In this document: in pieces, positions 1 to 8,516 of the stretch
Layout of the letters: each line of letters begins with the position of its first letter
Position numbering within the stretch: position 1 is the first letter of the stretch
Assembly: GCA_014163555.1 (NCBI GenBank)
Contig: JACJGO010000006.1
Span: 216,809 to 280,808 of the forward strand
Source of the DNA: Flavisolibacter longurius
GTDB lineage: Bacteria > Bacteroidota > Bacteroidia > Chitinophagales > Chitinophagaceae
Reading direction: 5' to 3'
DNA: 64,000 nucleotides
The notes under the pieces: generated by a model
What the model was told of the DNA's origin: nothing
Databases searched by the model: none
Seen by the model: the letters and a program-made list of their open reading frames with translations, nothing else
Made by a program: the position numbers and the translations under genes

Positions 1-1146
1 CCGGTGGTAAACAATGACGGGCAGCATGCCGAACAGCTGGCAGGGGGGTGGTATACGTTCCCGGCAGCCGGCGTCTATCCCATTGCCATCACCTATTTTG
101 AAGCGGGTGGTGCCGAAGCAATGAAGGTGTATTGGACGGCGCCACAAGCAGGTATTCCCACCCGCACCCCCATACCCGATGCCGCGTTTACGCCACCCGC
201 CAGCCCACTGCCTTCGCTGACTTACAAGTATTACGAAGGCAGCTGGACCCAACTGCCTGACTTTGGCGGGTTGACACCCCTGGCAACCGGCCAGGTAGAC
301 AAGGTGGATATTTCGACCCGGCAACAGGACAACAACTTCGCCTTCCTCTGGGAGGGTACCATCAACATACCCAAGGCAGGCCGTTATTACTTCGAAACGG
401 CTTCAGACGACGGCAGTAAGTTATACATTGGTAACTATGGGCACTATATCACGCCGGTAGTGGACAACGACAGGGAGCATCCTCGGCAGTTTGCCGGTGG
501 CTGGTATTCCTTCCCCCAGGCAGGGACCTATCCCATTGCTATTTCCTTTTTTGAGGCCGGCGGCTCTCAGGGTATTGAAGTCTATTGGACCAGCCCCGAT
601 GCCGGCATCCCAACCAGAATGCTGATTCCCAACACGGCCTTTCAACAAGGGACGGGCGTGGTCTGTTCTGCAGAAGGCGTCACCCTGACTGCTTCTAACG
701 GGAATACTTACCTGTGGAGCACCGGGGCGGTTACGCCTGGAATTACCGTACGGGAAAACGGCAGCTACACGGTAACGGTTACCAAGGACGGCTGCTCGGC
801 TACCTCCGAACCCCTTGTAATCAGTTGTTTCCCGGGTGCCGCGAGGGTGGGTACAGGAGCTCAGATTGCCAATGTGAAAGAAGAAAGTATCCAAGGTTCA
901 CTGGTCGTAACGGTAGCACCTAATCCGTCTCACACCTCCTTTACCCTGCAGGTGAGGAGTGCGAAGGCAGAAGCAGTCACCATCCGTGTCACTGACGGGC
1001 TGGGCAGAACGGTAAACGTCATAGATAGAGTTGCTCCCAACAGCACCCATACCATTGGTCAGCACTTCCGGCCCGGTGTGTACTTGGTGGAAATTATGCA
1101 GGGCAAATACCGGTCAACAGTTAAACTGGTAAAGAGCGCTGACTAG
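1..1146 (+). CDS. PA14-domain secreted protein with T9SS sorting tail, 5' partial
   Basis: The reading frame is open from the first base, so the N-terminus and signal peptide lie upstream of the window. The visible part holds the end of one PA14-like unit (about residues 1-65), a second complete unit (about 70-215; DDGSKLYIG, AGGWYSFP, YPIAISFFEAGG, VYWTSP), an Ig-like segment of the cell-surface adhesin type (WSTGAV...GSYTVTV) and a C-terminal T9SS type A sorting domain beginning VAPNPSHTSFTLQV and ending in GVYLVEI...KLVK. PA14 domains usually bind carbohydrate, so a secreted or surface-anchored glycan-binding protein is inferred. The two PA14 units are near-duplicates, which points to internal duplication. 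A strong terminator follows directly. Confidence 0.88.
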   Translation, partial: PVVNNDGQHAEQLAGGWYTFPAAGVYPIAITYFEAGGAEAMKVYWTAPQAGIPTRTPIPDAAFTPPASPLPSLTYKYYEGSWTQLPDFGGLTPLATGQVDKVDISTRQQDNNFAFLWEGTINIPKAGRYYFETASDDGSKLYIGNYGHYITPVVDNDREHPRQFAGGWYSFPQAGTYPIAISFFEAGGSQGIEVYWTSPDAGIPTRMLIPNTAFQQGTGVVCSAEGVTLTASNGNTYLWSTGAVTPGITVRENGSYTVTVTKDGCSATSEPLVISCFPGAARVGTGAQIANVKEESIQGSLVVTVAPNPSHTSFTLQVRSAKAEAVTIRVTDGLGRTVNVIDRVAPNSTHTIGQHFRPGVYLVEIMQGKYRSTVKLVKSAD

Positions 1147-1158
1147 ATCTATCATCCG

Positions 1159-1199
1159 GCAAAAAGGCTTACCCATCGGTACGAGCCTTTTTGCTTTTT
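1159..1199 (+). terminator. intrinsic terminator after the PA14/T9SS gene
   Basis: An 11-bp perfect stem (GCAAAAAGGCT with AGCCTTTTTGC) around a 14-nt loop is followed by a T-rich run. It starts 12 nt after the stop codon. Confidence 0.85.
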
Positions 1200-1237
1200 C
1201 AGAGTTGAGGAAATGCAAACAAGAGCAATGCCTGTGC

Positions 1238-1732
1238 TTATGCATTTGTCCCTTTGCGAAGTAGGGCCAGGAATTTCTGCAGCACCTGCCGGGTATAATC
1301 CACCTGGGCATCCACCCTTTCTTTCCCGGTGCTGATCTTTTCGCAAAGAACTACCTCTCCCCGCAGGGCGATGGCATACCAGGCAAAAAGATCGTTGAGT
1401 CCTTTTTCCGGCATTTTGGCGGCATAACCGGTAATGGCAATCCCGTACGGGCAGGCAAATAGAGTACTCACTTCCACGGCCATGGTACGGGCCACGGCTT
1501 CATCCACACAGTCGCAGTCTTCGGCCTGGATCGGATCAACCTGCAGGTGGCGGCATTTCTGCCCCAGGTTATAGGCCGTGATGCCGCCCTGGAAAAACCG
1601 GGAGGCTTCTACTGCCGACGACAGGGCCGCCTGCAGGTGACCGGCTGTAACGCTTTCGGCAACGGCAATGGTTAGTTGTTTTTGCGTAAGAATATCCTTG
1701 ATGGCATTGACCACATTTTCGTCGTAAAGCAT
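1238..1732 (-). CDS. CinA C-terminal-type nicotinamide-nucleotide amidohydrolase
   Basis: The 164-aa protein matches the stand-alone CinA C-terminal domain (PncC type), which deamidates nicotinamide mononucleotide in pyridine-nucleotide salvage. Visible family motifs are AESVTAG at residues 25-31, with the presumed catalytic serine at 27, then GITAYN near 50 and GIAITGYAA near 97. The family usually reads AESxTGG and GITGxAGP, so both motifs are slightly divergent. Length fits the single-domain form, and no N-terminal molybdopterin-binding half is present. No signal peptide, so cytoplasmic. The next minus-strand gene, msrA, ends about 160 nt upstream of this start, so an operon is possible but not evident. 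Confidence 0.82.
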   Translation of the reverse strand: MLYDENVVNAIKDILTQKQLTIAVAESVTAGHLQAALSSAVEASRFFQGGITAYNLGQKCRHLQVDPIQAEDCDCVDEAVARTMAVEVSTLFACPYGIAITGYAAKMPEKGLNDLFAWYAIALRGEVVLCEKISTGKERVDAQVDYTRQVLQKFLALLRKGTNA

Positions 1733-1860
1733 GCGCTGAAAAAGATTTGGCTGTAGGGTTTAAAAAACTTTGCCAGCTGCTGCAGGCATGGCGTGGGCAG
1801 GTACAAATGTTCACACAGGAAACATTCCGAATGCCTGTCATAAAGGGTTCATAATAAAAA

Positions 1861-1896
1861 CGCCCTACTCACCACTGACCACTCACAACTCACGTC
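1861..1896. repeat. degenerate ACTCACCACTC word tract at gene end
   Basis: Short run of ACTCACnACTnACCACTCAC-like words at the 3' end of msrA. Similar low-complexity word tracts occur at 42360-42425, 53135-53210, 54291-54366 and 56400-56450, always next to gene 3' ends. No coding potential seen. Confidence 0.5.
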
Positions 1897-2387
1897 TGCG
1901 CCAATTGCCATTCCGGCCGGATATAATGACAGGTATATCCATAGGGATGCTTTTGCAAATAGGCCTGGTGTTCTTCTTCGGCATCCCAGAAATCCGATGC
2001 CGGCGCCACCTCCGTTACCACGGGGCCCGGCCATTTGCCCGAGGCATCAATTTCCCGGATAAGGTCCTGCGCCGTGGTTTTTTGTTCTTCGGTGAGGTAG
2101 AAGATGGCCGACCGATAAGAAAGTCCGATATCGTTGCCCTGCCGGTTTTTGGTGGTTGGATTGTGAATCTGGAAAAAGAACTCCAGCAGTTTGCGGTAGG
2201 AAAGCACGTCCGGGTCAAATGTAATAGCGATGGCTTCGGCATGCGTGCCATGATTGCGGTAGGTCGCATTCGGCACGTCGCCGCCGGTATAGCCTACTAC
2301 GGTTGATTCCACTCCCGGTAGCTCCCGAATCAATTCTTCCATTCCCCAAAAACAGCCCCCGGCCAATATTGCTTTTTCTGTTGCCAT
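1890..2387 (-). CDS. msrA: peptide-methionine (S)-S-oxide reductase
   Basis: A 165-aa MsrA that reduces methionine-S-sulfoxide in oxidised proteins, with electrons from thioredoxin. The catalytic motif GCFWG sits at residues 11-15 (Cys12), followed by GYTGG, the conserved [10 protein letters not shown] segment and FFQIHNPTT. The C-terminal [10 protein letters not shown] supplies a second cysteine suited to disulfide resolution. The frame is open to an ATG 30 codons upstream, but the start at 2387 gives the standard short N-terminus [11 protein letters not shown] and is preferred. Cytoplasmic. Confidence 0.95.
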   Translation of the reverse strand: MATEKAILAGGCFWGMEELIRELPGVESTVVGYTGGDVPNATYRNHGTHAEAIAITFDPDVLSYRKLLEFFFQIHNPTTKNRQGNDIGLSYRSAIFYLTEEQKTTAQDLIREIDASGKWPGPVVTEVAPASDFWDAEEEHQAYLQKHPYGYTCHYIRPEWQLAQT

Positions 2388-2543
2388 AAAGTTTATTTCG
2401 TCTCCTGATGGCATCAAGTTTAACGCCAATCTGTTTGACTGGCAGCCTGGCAGTAAGGCGCCGCTGATATTTTTCACATGATCTTTGGCGCTGGTTGGAC
2501 AAGAATTTTTTATGGATAACCCTGAGTTGGGATTTCATTTGGG

Positions 2544-4832
2544 ATGTATCTTCCGCCGATGAATCTGCGTGACGTGTCGAACCAGCAGGTAGCCTCCATT
2601 GCTACCTGCGATTCGGAGCCCATCCACATCCCCGGCGCTATTCAACCGCACGGCGTACTGATAGCAATCGATAAAGAAGACATCATCCGTTTCTGCAGCG
2701 GGAACTGCGACATTTTTTTGGGTAGTACCCCATCTCAGGTATTGCAGCAATCCTTAGCCACTGTTTTGCCCGGACTGTACAGGGTTGTTAAGGAAACCCT
2801 CGAACAGGAGATTGTTCCCTCAAAACCCTTTCCTTTTCAGCACGGCAACCAAACCTGGACAGTGTTTGTCTGCGAACAGGACGACTTGGTATTGATTGAA
2901 CTGGAAGCACCTACACCCGTCTCCGAAACCGTTGACCTTTTCGACCAGTCGAAAGAGTTTGTGCAAATCATTGAACGGGTCCAAAGCCTGCCGGAACTGT
3001 GTCAGCGGATAGCCGATCAGGTCCGTCGGGTAACCGGCTACGACCGGGTGATGATCTATCGTTTTGATACGGATTACAATGGCGAAGTGTTTGCCGAAAG
3101 CAAACATGATGGCCTGGAACCTTATCTCCATCTACACTACCCGCATACCGATATCCCGGCGCAGGCAAGGGAGCTTTACCTGCGTAACCATATCCGCATG
3201 ATTGCTGATGTGGATTATGCCGCAGTGCCCCTGCTCACTACCGACAACAGCGGCTACGCACAACCAGACCTGAGTGATTCCGTGCTGCGCAGCGTGTCAC
3301 CCATCCACATTCAGTACCTTAAAAACATGGGCGTGAAGGCCACGCTGACCATTTCGCTCCTCTTGGATGAAAAGCTGTGGGGGCTTATCGCCTGTCACCA
3401 TTACTCGCCGAAACAGTTGAACATTGTTCAACGACAGGCGGCACTCATGCAGGGCCATTTCCTGACCTCCCAACTTCGGGTACGGGAAGTGGCAGAAGAG
3501 TATGCCATTCACACTACCGTTGAAGCGCACCTGCAGCAATTGCTCAACGCCGTTCCGCAAGCCGGAGACTTTGCGCTAAAGCTGAATGCTTTTTCCTCGC
3601 TGCTACCTGTCGCCAATGCGAGTGGCGCTGCCATTTTACATAACGGAAAACTGTTTGAAAAAGGCTTGGTGCCCCCAGCAGATAAAACCAAAGCCCTGTT
3701 TGCCTGGCTGGCCGATAATGCATTCGGCATGCAGTTCAGCACCTCGCAATTACGGTTGCATTATCCCGAAGGGGAAAAAATCAGTCGTTATGCAGCCGGC
3801 ATTCTGTACCACAAACTCGGAAATCCAAAGAAGGATGCGATCATCTGGTTTCGCGAAGAGACTGAAAAAACGATCAACTGGGCTGGCGATCCGCATGAAG
3901 CCGTGCGCAAGGTGCGGGAAAACAAGCTCTCACCCCGCTCTTCCTTTGCCATTTACAAGGAAATAGTCCGCTTTCAAAGCCGCGAATGGCGCTTTTCAGA
4001 GATCAATGCGGCCTCCCGCTTTGCCAATGCGCTTCAAAATCATTTTCATCTGGAGTACCTGAAAGCCGAGGAAACCAAACAGCGCCTGCTGAACGAACAA
4101 CTGCTCAAGGCCAATAAGGAGCTGGCCAATATTAACTGGATCACTTCGCACGATTTAAAAGAGCCGCTGCGCAAGATCCTTGTGTTCTCTTCCCGGATGA
4201 TGTACGAAGAGAAGGAGCTATCGGAGAAACTAGCGTCCTCCATTACTCGCATTCAGCAGTCGGCAATGCGCATGCAAAACCTGGTAAGCGACATCATTGC
4301 GTATACCTTGGTGGATGATAAAAATACAAAGTATGTTCCCACTGATCTCAATGCAATTTTAGAAGATGTGGTAGCCGAATATGCCGATGAAGTAAAAGAA
4401 CGCAACGGTACTATCCATGTGAAGAGCTTACCAGTGGTATCTGCGATTCCTTACCAGATGCGGCAACTATTTGTGAACCTCCTTGGCAATGCCCTCAAGT
4501 TTGCCAAGGCCGACACGCCGCCGGTAATCACCATCGACTGCGAAAAGCTGTCCAGTACTACTGGCAGTGCCCTGCTGGCGGATGCTGACCTTTATTACCG
4601 CGTTCGGATCATGGACAACGGCATTGGTTTTGACCCGGCCTACAGCCAAAAGCTGTTCGACATTTTTTACCGCCTTAACAACCCGAAAGCTTATTCCGGT
4701 ACGGGTATTGGTCTGGCCATTTGCAAACGCATTGTGGAAAATCATGGCGGTGTGATTACAGCGCAGGGTGAGGAAGGGGTAGGGGCCACCATCGAAATTT
4801 ATCTCCCTCAAAACAGCGGGAATGGTGGTTAA
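2544..4832 (+). CDS. bphP: bacteriophytochrome sensor histidine kinase
   Basis: A 762-aa soluble photoreceptor kinase with the classical PAS-GAF-PHY-HisKA-HATPase order. Cys22 lies in CDSEPIHIPG, ahead of AIQPHG, where bacteriophytochromes attach biliverdin. The GAF domain has the HTDIPAQARE core (D203-I-P) and histidines in SPIHIQYL (H255) and CHHYSPK. The PHY tongue shows PRSSF near 464. The kinase core has ITSHDLKEP (phospho-acceptor H536), an N-box NLLGNALKF, DNGIGFD and GTGIGLAI. Red/far-red light sensing is expected from the family. No heme oxygenase and no adjacent response regulator are in the window; the nearest is the lone receiver protein at 16.5 kb. A second in-frame ATG at 2559 could be the true start. 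Confidence 0.93.
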   Translation: MYLPPMNLRDVSNQQVASIATCDSEPIHIPGAIQPHGVLIAIDKEDIIRFCSGNCDIFLGSTPSQVLQQSLATVLPGLYRVVKETLEQEIVPSKPFPFQHGNQTWTVFVCEQDDLVLIELEAPTPVSETVDLFDQSKEFVQIIERVQSLPELCQRIADQVRRVTGYDRVMIYRFDTDYNGEVFAESKHDGLEPYLHLHYPHTDIPAQARELYLRNHIRMIADVDYAAVPLLTTDNSGYAQPDLSDSVLRSVSPIHIQYLKNMGVKATLTISLLLDEKLWGLIACHHYSPKQLNIVQRQAALMQGHFLTSQLRVREVAEEYAIHTTVEAHLQQLLNAVPQAGDFALKLNAFSSLLPVANASGAAILHNGKLFEKGLVPPADKTKALFAWLADNAFGMQFSTSQLRLHYPEGEKISRYAAGILYHKLGNPKKDAIIWFREETEKTINWAGDPHEAVRKVRENKLSPRSSFAIYKEIVRFQSREWRFSEINAASRFANALQNHFHLEYLKAEETKQRLLNEQLLKANKELANINWITSHDLKEPLRKILVFSSRMMYEEKELSEKLASSITRIQQSAMRMQNLVSDIIAYTLVDDKNTKYVPTDLNAILEDVVAEYADEVKERNGTIHVKSLPVVSAIPYQMRQLFVNLLGNALKFAKADTPPVITIDCEKLSSTTGSALLADADLYYRVRIMDNGIGFDPAYSQKLFDIFYRLNNPKAYSGTGIGLAICKRIVENHGGVITAQGEEGVGATIEIYLPQNSGNGG

Positions 4833-5231
4833 GAATTGAAAGGAATGAAGCCATCGAACCAGATGTGATGCATTGTGCGTAAAGTAGTTCTCAATTTTCT
4901 GCACTACAACGTTCATGTCTTTCCGCACCTGTTTATCTATCAACTGGAGAAAATGCAGGCCCATGTCTTCCAGCACGGATTGCCGTTCCTTATCCTTTAC
5001 CTGCTGCGCTGCTCCTAAATGATAACCACCATTTACTTCAATCACCAGGTAGAGGGGTTTGCAATAAAAAGCAACAATGTAGTTTCCCAATGGTTTTTGC
5101 CGGTTAAAGGTGTAGCCTTTCATGCTGCCTGCCCGCAGTTTTTTCCAAAGCAGTATTTTGCCCGGTGTAGAGTTGTTGCGAAGCCTTCGGGAAAAGGCTT
5201 TCAGGTTTTGGTTGTAAGGCAGGTAGTACAT
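4467..5231 (-). CDS. DUF559-type endonuclease-like protein, extended antisense into bphP
   Basis: Residues 1-117 form a DUF559 domain (PD-(D/E)xK/Vsr-like fold): STPGKILLWKKLR, QKPLGNYIVAFYC, LVIEVNGGYH and LEDMGLHFLQL. Family members usually end there. Here no stop occurs and the frame runs another ~137 codons, about 365 nt of them antisense to the bphP coding end, so the tail is probably not a real domain. Two positions normally acidic in this family look changed: YIVDFYC reads YIVAFYC (Ala54) and the usual E-x-D-G reads EVNGG (Asn67). Nuclease activity is therefore doubtful. A decaying or domesticated gene is the likeliest reading. Confidence 0.7.
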   Translation of the reverse strand: MYYLPYNQNLKAFSRRLRNNSTPGKILLWKKLRAGSMKGYTFNRQKPLGNYIVAFYCKPLYLVIEVNGGYHLGAAQQVKDKERQSVLEDMGLHFLQLIDKQVRKDMNVVVQKIENYFTHNASHLVRWLHSFQFLTTIPAVLREINFDGGPYPFLTLRCNHTAMIFHNAFANGQTNTRTGISFRVVKAVKNVEQLLAVGRVKTNAVVHDPNAVIKVSIRQQGTASSTGQLFAVDGDYRRRVGLGKLEGIAKEVHK

Positions 5232-5451
5232 GTTTTAAGGTAGGCAATCTTTCCGCGTCGTGCAAGCGTATCCCCCTTGCGATCTCTCCTACATTCGGAG
5301 TGACTGCACTCCCTTTCAAAGGGGATGGCAGACAGGTGCTTCAGCAGCAAAATCGTAAGGGGGATTCGCCAACTGCTTCAGAAAGCGTTTGTAACCACAC
5401 CATGGCCGGAATGAAAGGGCTAACCCGGTATAACAGAAACCTGCCTCTTTA

Positions 5452-6183
5452 TCACAGCTTTTTCCGGAACAGAAGATAGTGCTGGATGGGCAGGAACTGC
5501 TTATACTCGGCCAGTACAAAGCCGCTGGCCGCCAGTTCTTTTTGCGCCTGCGCCACGCTGAGTTTATGCAGGGCCTTGATGGGAATGGAAGGGTCCTCGG
5601 CACGGTATTCCAGCAGCAGGAGCTTTCCGTCGGGCCGCAGGGCTTTGTGCAACGCTACTAACATCTCCTTTGGATAAGCCAGTTCGTGGTACACATCCAC
5701 CATAATCGCCAGGTCAATTGAGCTGTCGGGCAGGTTGGGCTCCTGGTCGCTGCCCCTGATAACGGTTACATTGGAAGCGCCTTCCCGTTCGGCCCTGGCC
5801 TGCAGAGACGCTACAAATTCATCCTGTACTTCTACCGCATAGACCCTTCCCTGCCGTACCCGCCTGGCGATCCGAAAGGTATAATACCCGCTGCCGGCGC
5901 CAACGTCAGCAACAGTACTGCCTGGCCTTAGCGGCAGGGCGGCAATGGCCGCATCGGCATCTTCTTCCTGCTGCCGGCTGCTCCGCTCCAACCAGCCGGC
6001 GCCGCTGGCACTCATCACATGGGCAATCTCCCGGCCCATGTACACTTTGCCCGTACCATCGGGGTGCGGGGTTTTGTACGTGTAAGCGGTATCGGTAGCC
6101 GGCCGGCCCGATTGGCCGGTTGTGCCGCAACGCAGGAATGAAAGGCTAAGCAAAAGGGCCAGGGAAAAAAGAAAAGGGTGCAT
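5452..6183 (-). CDS. exported class I SAM-dependent methyltransferase (lipoprotein)
   Basis: The 243-aa protein starts with an N-terminal hydrophobic signal ending in a lipobox-like LSFLRC, so it is probably a lipoprotein. The rest is a Rossmann methyltransferase domain: motif I VADVGAGSGYYT, acidic VYAVEVQDE, then IDLAIMVDVYHELAYP and LRPDGKLLLLEY. An alternative ATG seven codons upstream exists, but the start at 6183 gives the better signal peptide. Exported methyltransferase-fold proteins of this kind recur in Bacteroidota. The substrate is unknown. Confidence 0.82.
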   Translation of the reverse strand: MHPFLFSLALLLSLSFLRCGTTGQSGRPATDTAYTYKTPHPDGTGKVYMGREIAHVMSASGAGWLERSSRQQEEDADAAIAALPLRPGSTVADVGAGSGYYTFRIARRVRQGRVYAVEVQDEFVASLQARAEREGASNVTVIRGSDQEPNLPDSSIDLAIMVDVYHELAYPKEMLVALHKALRPDGKLLLLEYRAEDPSIPIKALHKLSVAQAQKELAASGFVLAEYKQFLPIQHYLLFRKKL

Positions 6184-6307
6184 AGGCAAAAAGAACAAAA
6201 ACAATGCGGGGTTGGTTGAATAAACCGGTTTTCGCTGCCTGCCAATGGCTTATGAGGTCCGCTGCTAGCCTGGGTTGTAAGACGCATACGACCGGGGTAG
6301 CAGATGA

Positions 6308-6607
6308 CTACAGTTTCATGGCAGCTTCTATTTCATCTTTCAGGGTGCCGGAGGCTTCGTCAAACAGGTTGTCTTTTTCTTTCTTGGAGGCCTTGGGACT
6401 GTTTGAATTTTTAACCGTGGCCCGGATAGAATCGAGGGGCGCAAAAAGCGGCGCTGTATTAGCGCCGTAGCGTTCATCGGCTTCCATTTCTTTCAGCACA
6501 TCTTCATACGCGTCCAGGATGCTGTAAATCTCTTTAACGTTGTCGGCCGTGTGCCGGCGGGGAATGCGGCTGTACAGGGCCTGCAGTTTTTCGTACGTTT
6601 CGTTCAT
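6308..6607 (-). CDS. small helical hypothetical protein
   Basis: A 99-aa protein starting MNETYEKLQALYSRIPRRH, charged and predicted all-helical, without signal peptide or known motif. The frame stays open 35 codons further upstream, but that part is Pro/Phe-rich and unlike the rest, so the ATG at 6607 is preferred. Function unknown. Confidence 0.6.
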   Translation of the reverse strand: MNETYEKLQALYSRIPRRHTADNVKEIYSILDAYEDVLKEMEADERYGANTAPLFAPLDSIRATVKNSNSPKASKKEKDNLFDEASGTLKDEIEAAMKL

Positions 6608-6916
6608 GCCAAAAGGTTTCGGGTAGTGCAAAGGTAGCGGGAATGTTGTTGGAGAAAGGTTTGCAAAAAAAGCATTTTGAAGAACAGGCCTGCGTTGCAA
6701 AAAAGCAGGCAAGTTGAACCAAGCACATAACCGATAGCTCTGTTTCCTTCATCCGCAATCTTGGGTTAATGCCGCAAATCCTGCCGGCCATATTATAAAA
6801 CAAGCCCCGGCACTTTAGTGGAATACCCATTTCAGCACCCCCTATCCGCACTTCATACGGCTTCCGTATACCCCTTCCTAAAGGGGCAATTTACATTTGG
6901 CGCCAAAACAGTAACC
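6608..6916. other. divergent intergenic region
   Basis: About 310 nt between the starts of the minus-strand 99-aa gene and the plus-strand lipoprotein gene. It should hold both promoters. I see no clear TAnnTTTG box, no repeat and no RNA gene. Confidence 0.5.
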
Positions 6917-7648
6917 TTGAAGCCAATCATCACTCTTGCAGTCCTGTGCCTCCTCTTCGCCTGCAGCAAAAAGCAACACCGGGAAGAAGAAATAAGTTCC
7001 GCCTCTTTGGTGCTGAACCTTTCGCAGTCGGTCCTGTCCATTGGGCAGGTCGATTCGGCGGATGTTGTCTTTCGCAAGCCGGGCAGCAGCGAAACCAGCA
7101 AAGCAAAATTTGCCCGGCAGGGCACCAACCTGGCCGCTTCTTTACAATTGCTTACACCCGGTACCTGGAACGCCGATGTGGAGGTGTACACCCGGGCGGT
7201 GAACGGGCAAAGCAACCAGTATAAGACGGTTCAGTCCATCCTTGTAACCGAAGCCAGGGCCCGGGTTGAAATACCGGGACCCCGCGCCACCCCGGGCAAT
7301 GGCTGGTTGAAACGGCATGTAAAAGCAAGCACCGGCAACGAGGTAGTGGTTATTGTTCCCGATGAGGTGTATGATTCTTATTTTGAATTCAGGGCCAAAC
7401 CGGGCCGCCGGTATGTGCTGGGCATTCAACGCGAAGCCATTAACGTGAACTATGTGGTAGAACAGAAAACATGGGCCTGCGCCAGTGCATGTTTTAATGC
7501 CCAGGGCCTGATCATCGACACCGAGCATTTTATGCCCTTTACGCAAGCCATTTTAGCCTCACCCTGGACCCGGAATGAGATCAGCATTGGTGTGCTGAAC
7601 GAGCAACAGGAAAGCGTTTTGATTTATGACAGAACTTGGGTGCAGTAG
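6917..7648 (+). CDS. hypothetical lipoprotein
   Basis: The mature part follows a textbook lipoprotein signal, KPIITLAVLCLLFAC. The only start immediately before it is TTG at 6917; the first ATG in frame (6818) would add 33 poorly fitting residues, so TTG is preferred with reservation. The ~240-aa protein is beta-rich, with a SASLVLNLSQS...ADVVFRKPGSS segment resembling an Ig-like fold and a CASAC pair near residue 190. No homologous family recognised. Probably inner leaflet of the outer membrane. Confidence 0.75.
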   Translation: MKPIITLAVLCLLFACSKKQHREEEISSASLVLNLSQSVLSIGQVDSADVVFRKPGSSETSKAKFARQGTNLAASLQLLTPGTWNADVEVYTRAVNGQSNQYKTVQSILVTEARARVEIPGPRATPGNGWLKRHVKASTGNEVVVIVPDEVYDSYFEFRAKPGRRYVLGIQREAINVNYVVEQKTWACASACFNAQGLIIDTEHFMPFTQAILASPWTRNEISIGVLNEQQESVLIYDRTWVQ

Positions 7649-7945
7649 GCGGTACCACTACCGGCATTGGATAAATTTTTCATGAAGCCTGCCTCCCCTT
7701 GGTGTCCTGTCGTTCTGTTTCTTTCTCGTCAAAGGAACACAACGACTGGCTGCAGCAGCCACACCCATGCATAACTCCAACCCAGCCTTATGTAAAAATC
7801 CGTCACATCAAAATTCTTTCATCACTCCCCGAAAGCACAGGCACCGTTGTTGCCGGCTCTCAGCAACTGCCGCTTATACAGTTATTAACGGTGGTTAACG
7901 GAGGAATGGAATACCTTTTTGCTTCAATATTTAAATTAATCGATT

Positions 7946-8314
7946 ATGAAGAAGCTTTTATTCCTCACCTTGATCTTAGGTGCCCTCGTTTCCACTAATG
8001 CCTATGCCCAGCCGGCCGGCGATCCTCCATCGATGCTGCAGCAGATGAAAGAAAAACAAAAGCCCGGGTTGATAGAAAAAGTGGGACTGACCGATGCCCA
8101 GGCCGAGAAGGTGATCGAGCTCAATTATGAAATGCGCATGAAGGCGGCTGCTGAATTAAAAGATTTGAGTGCAGAAGACCGCAGCAAAAAGATCGCTGAA
8201 ATGAAGGCAGAAAAAGAAAAGAAGTTTAAAGAATTTATGACGGCGGAGCAAATAACTGCCATGAACAAGTATTACGAAGAGATGGGAAAGAACCGGGAAA
8301 GAGCAAAGAACTAA
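7946..8314 (+). CDS. small secreted helical protein
   Basis: A 122-aa protein with a cleavable signal peptide (MKKLLFLTLILGALVS, cleavage after AYA) and a charged, all-helical mature region carrying GLTDAQAEKVIELN and two Lys/Glu-rich coiled stretches. This pattern resembles the Spy/CpxP-like and LTXXQ-type periplasmic helper proteins common in Bacteroidota; that assignment is inference. The gene stands alone and is followed by a strong terminator, consistent with a monocistronic, possibly well-expressed transcript. Confidence 0.82.
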   Translation: MKKLLFLTLILGALVSTNAYAQPAGDPPSMLQQMKEKQKPGLIEKVGLTDAQAEKVIELNYEMRMKAAAELKDLSAEDRSKKIAEMKAEKEKKFKEFMTAEQITAMNKYYEEMGKNRERAKN

Positions 8315-8344
8315 GAACTAAGCATAAACAGTAACGATAGAAAG

Positions 8345-8369
8345 GCTGCCGCGAGGCAGCTTTTTTTGT
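8345..8369 (+). terminator. intrinsic terminator
   Basis: GCTGCC, a GCGA tetraloop, GGCAGC and then seven T residues, 30 nt after the stop of the small secreted protein gene. Confidence 0.92.
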
Positions 8370-8516
8370 TTGACGGTGCACCCGGTAACGTACAGGGCTA
8401 ATCGTAGATTAGAGCAAAGGCCCGTATGTTTATTGTTTTGGCAATGGGCTGGTGCCCTTAGTAAGAGCCAGTCCTCCTATCACTTAAAGGAACATGCCGA
8501 ATAGCAGGCGGTAATC

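Noticed and set aside
7699..7998. 99-codon plus-strand frame before the small secreted protein
   Set aside because: Overlaps the signal-peptide start at 7946 in another frame and has no recognisable pattern.
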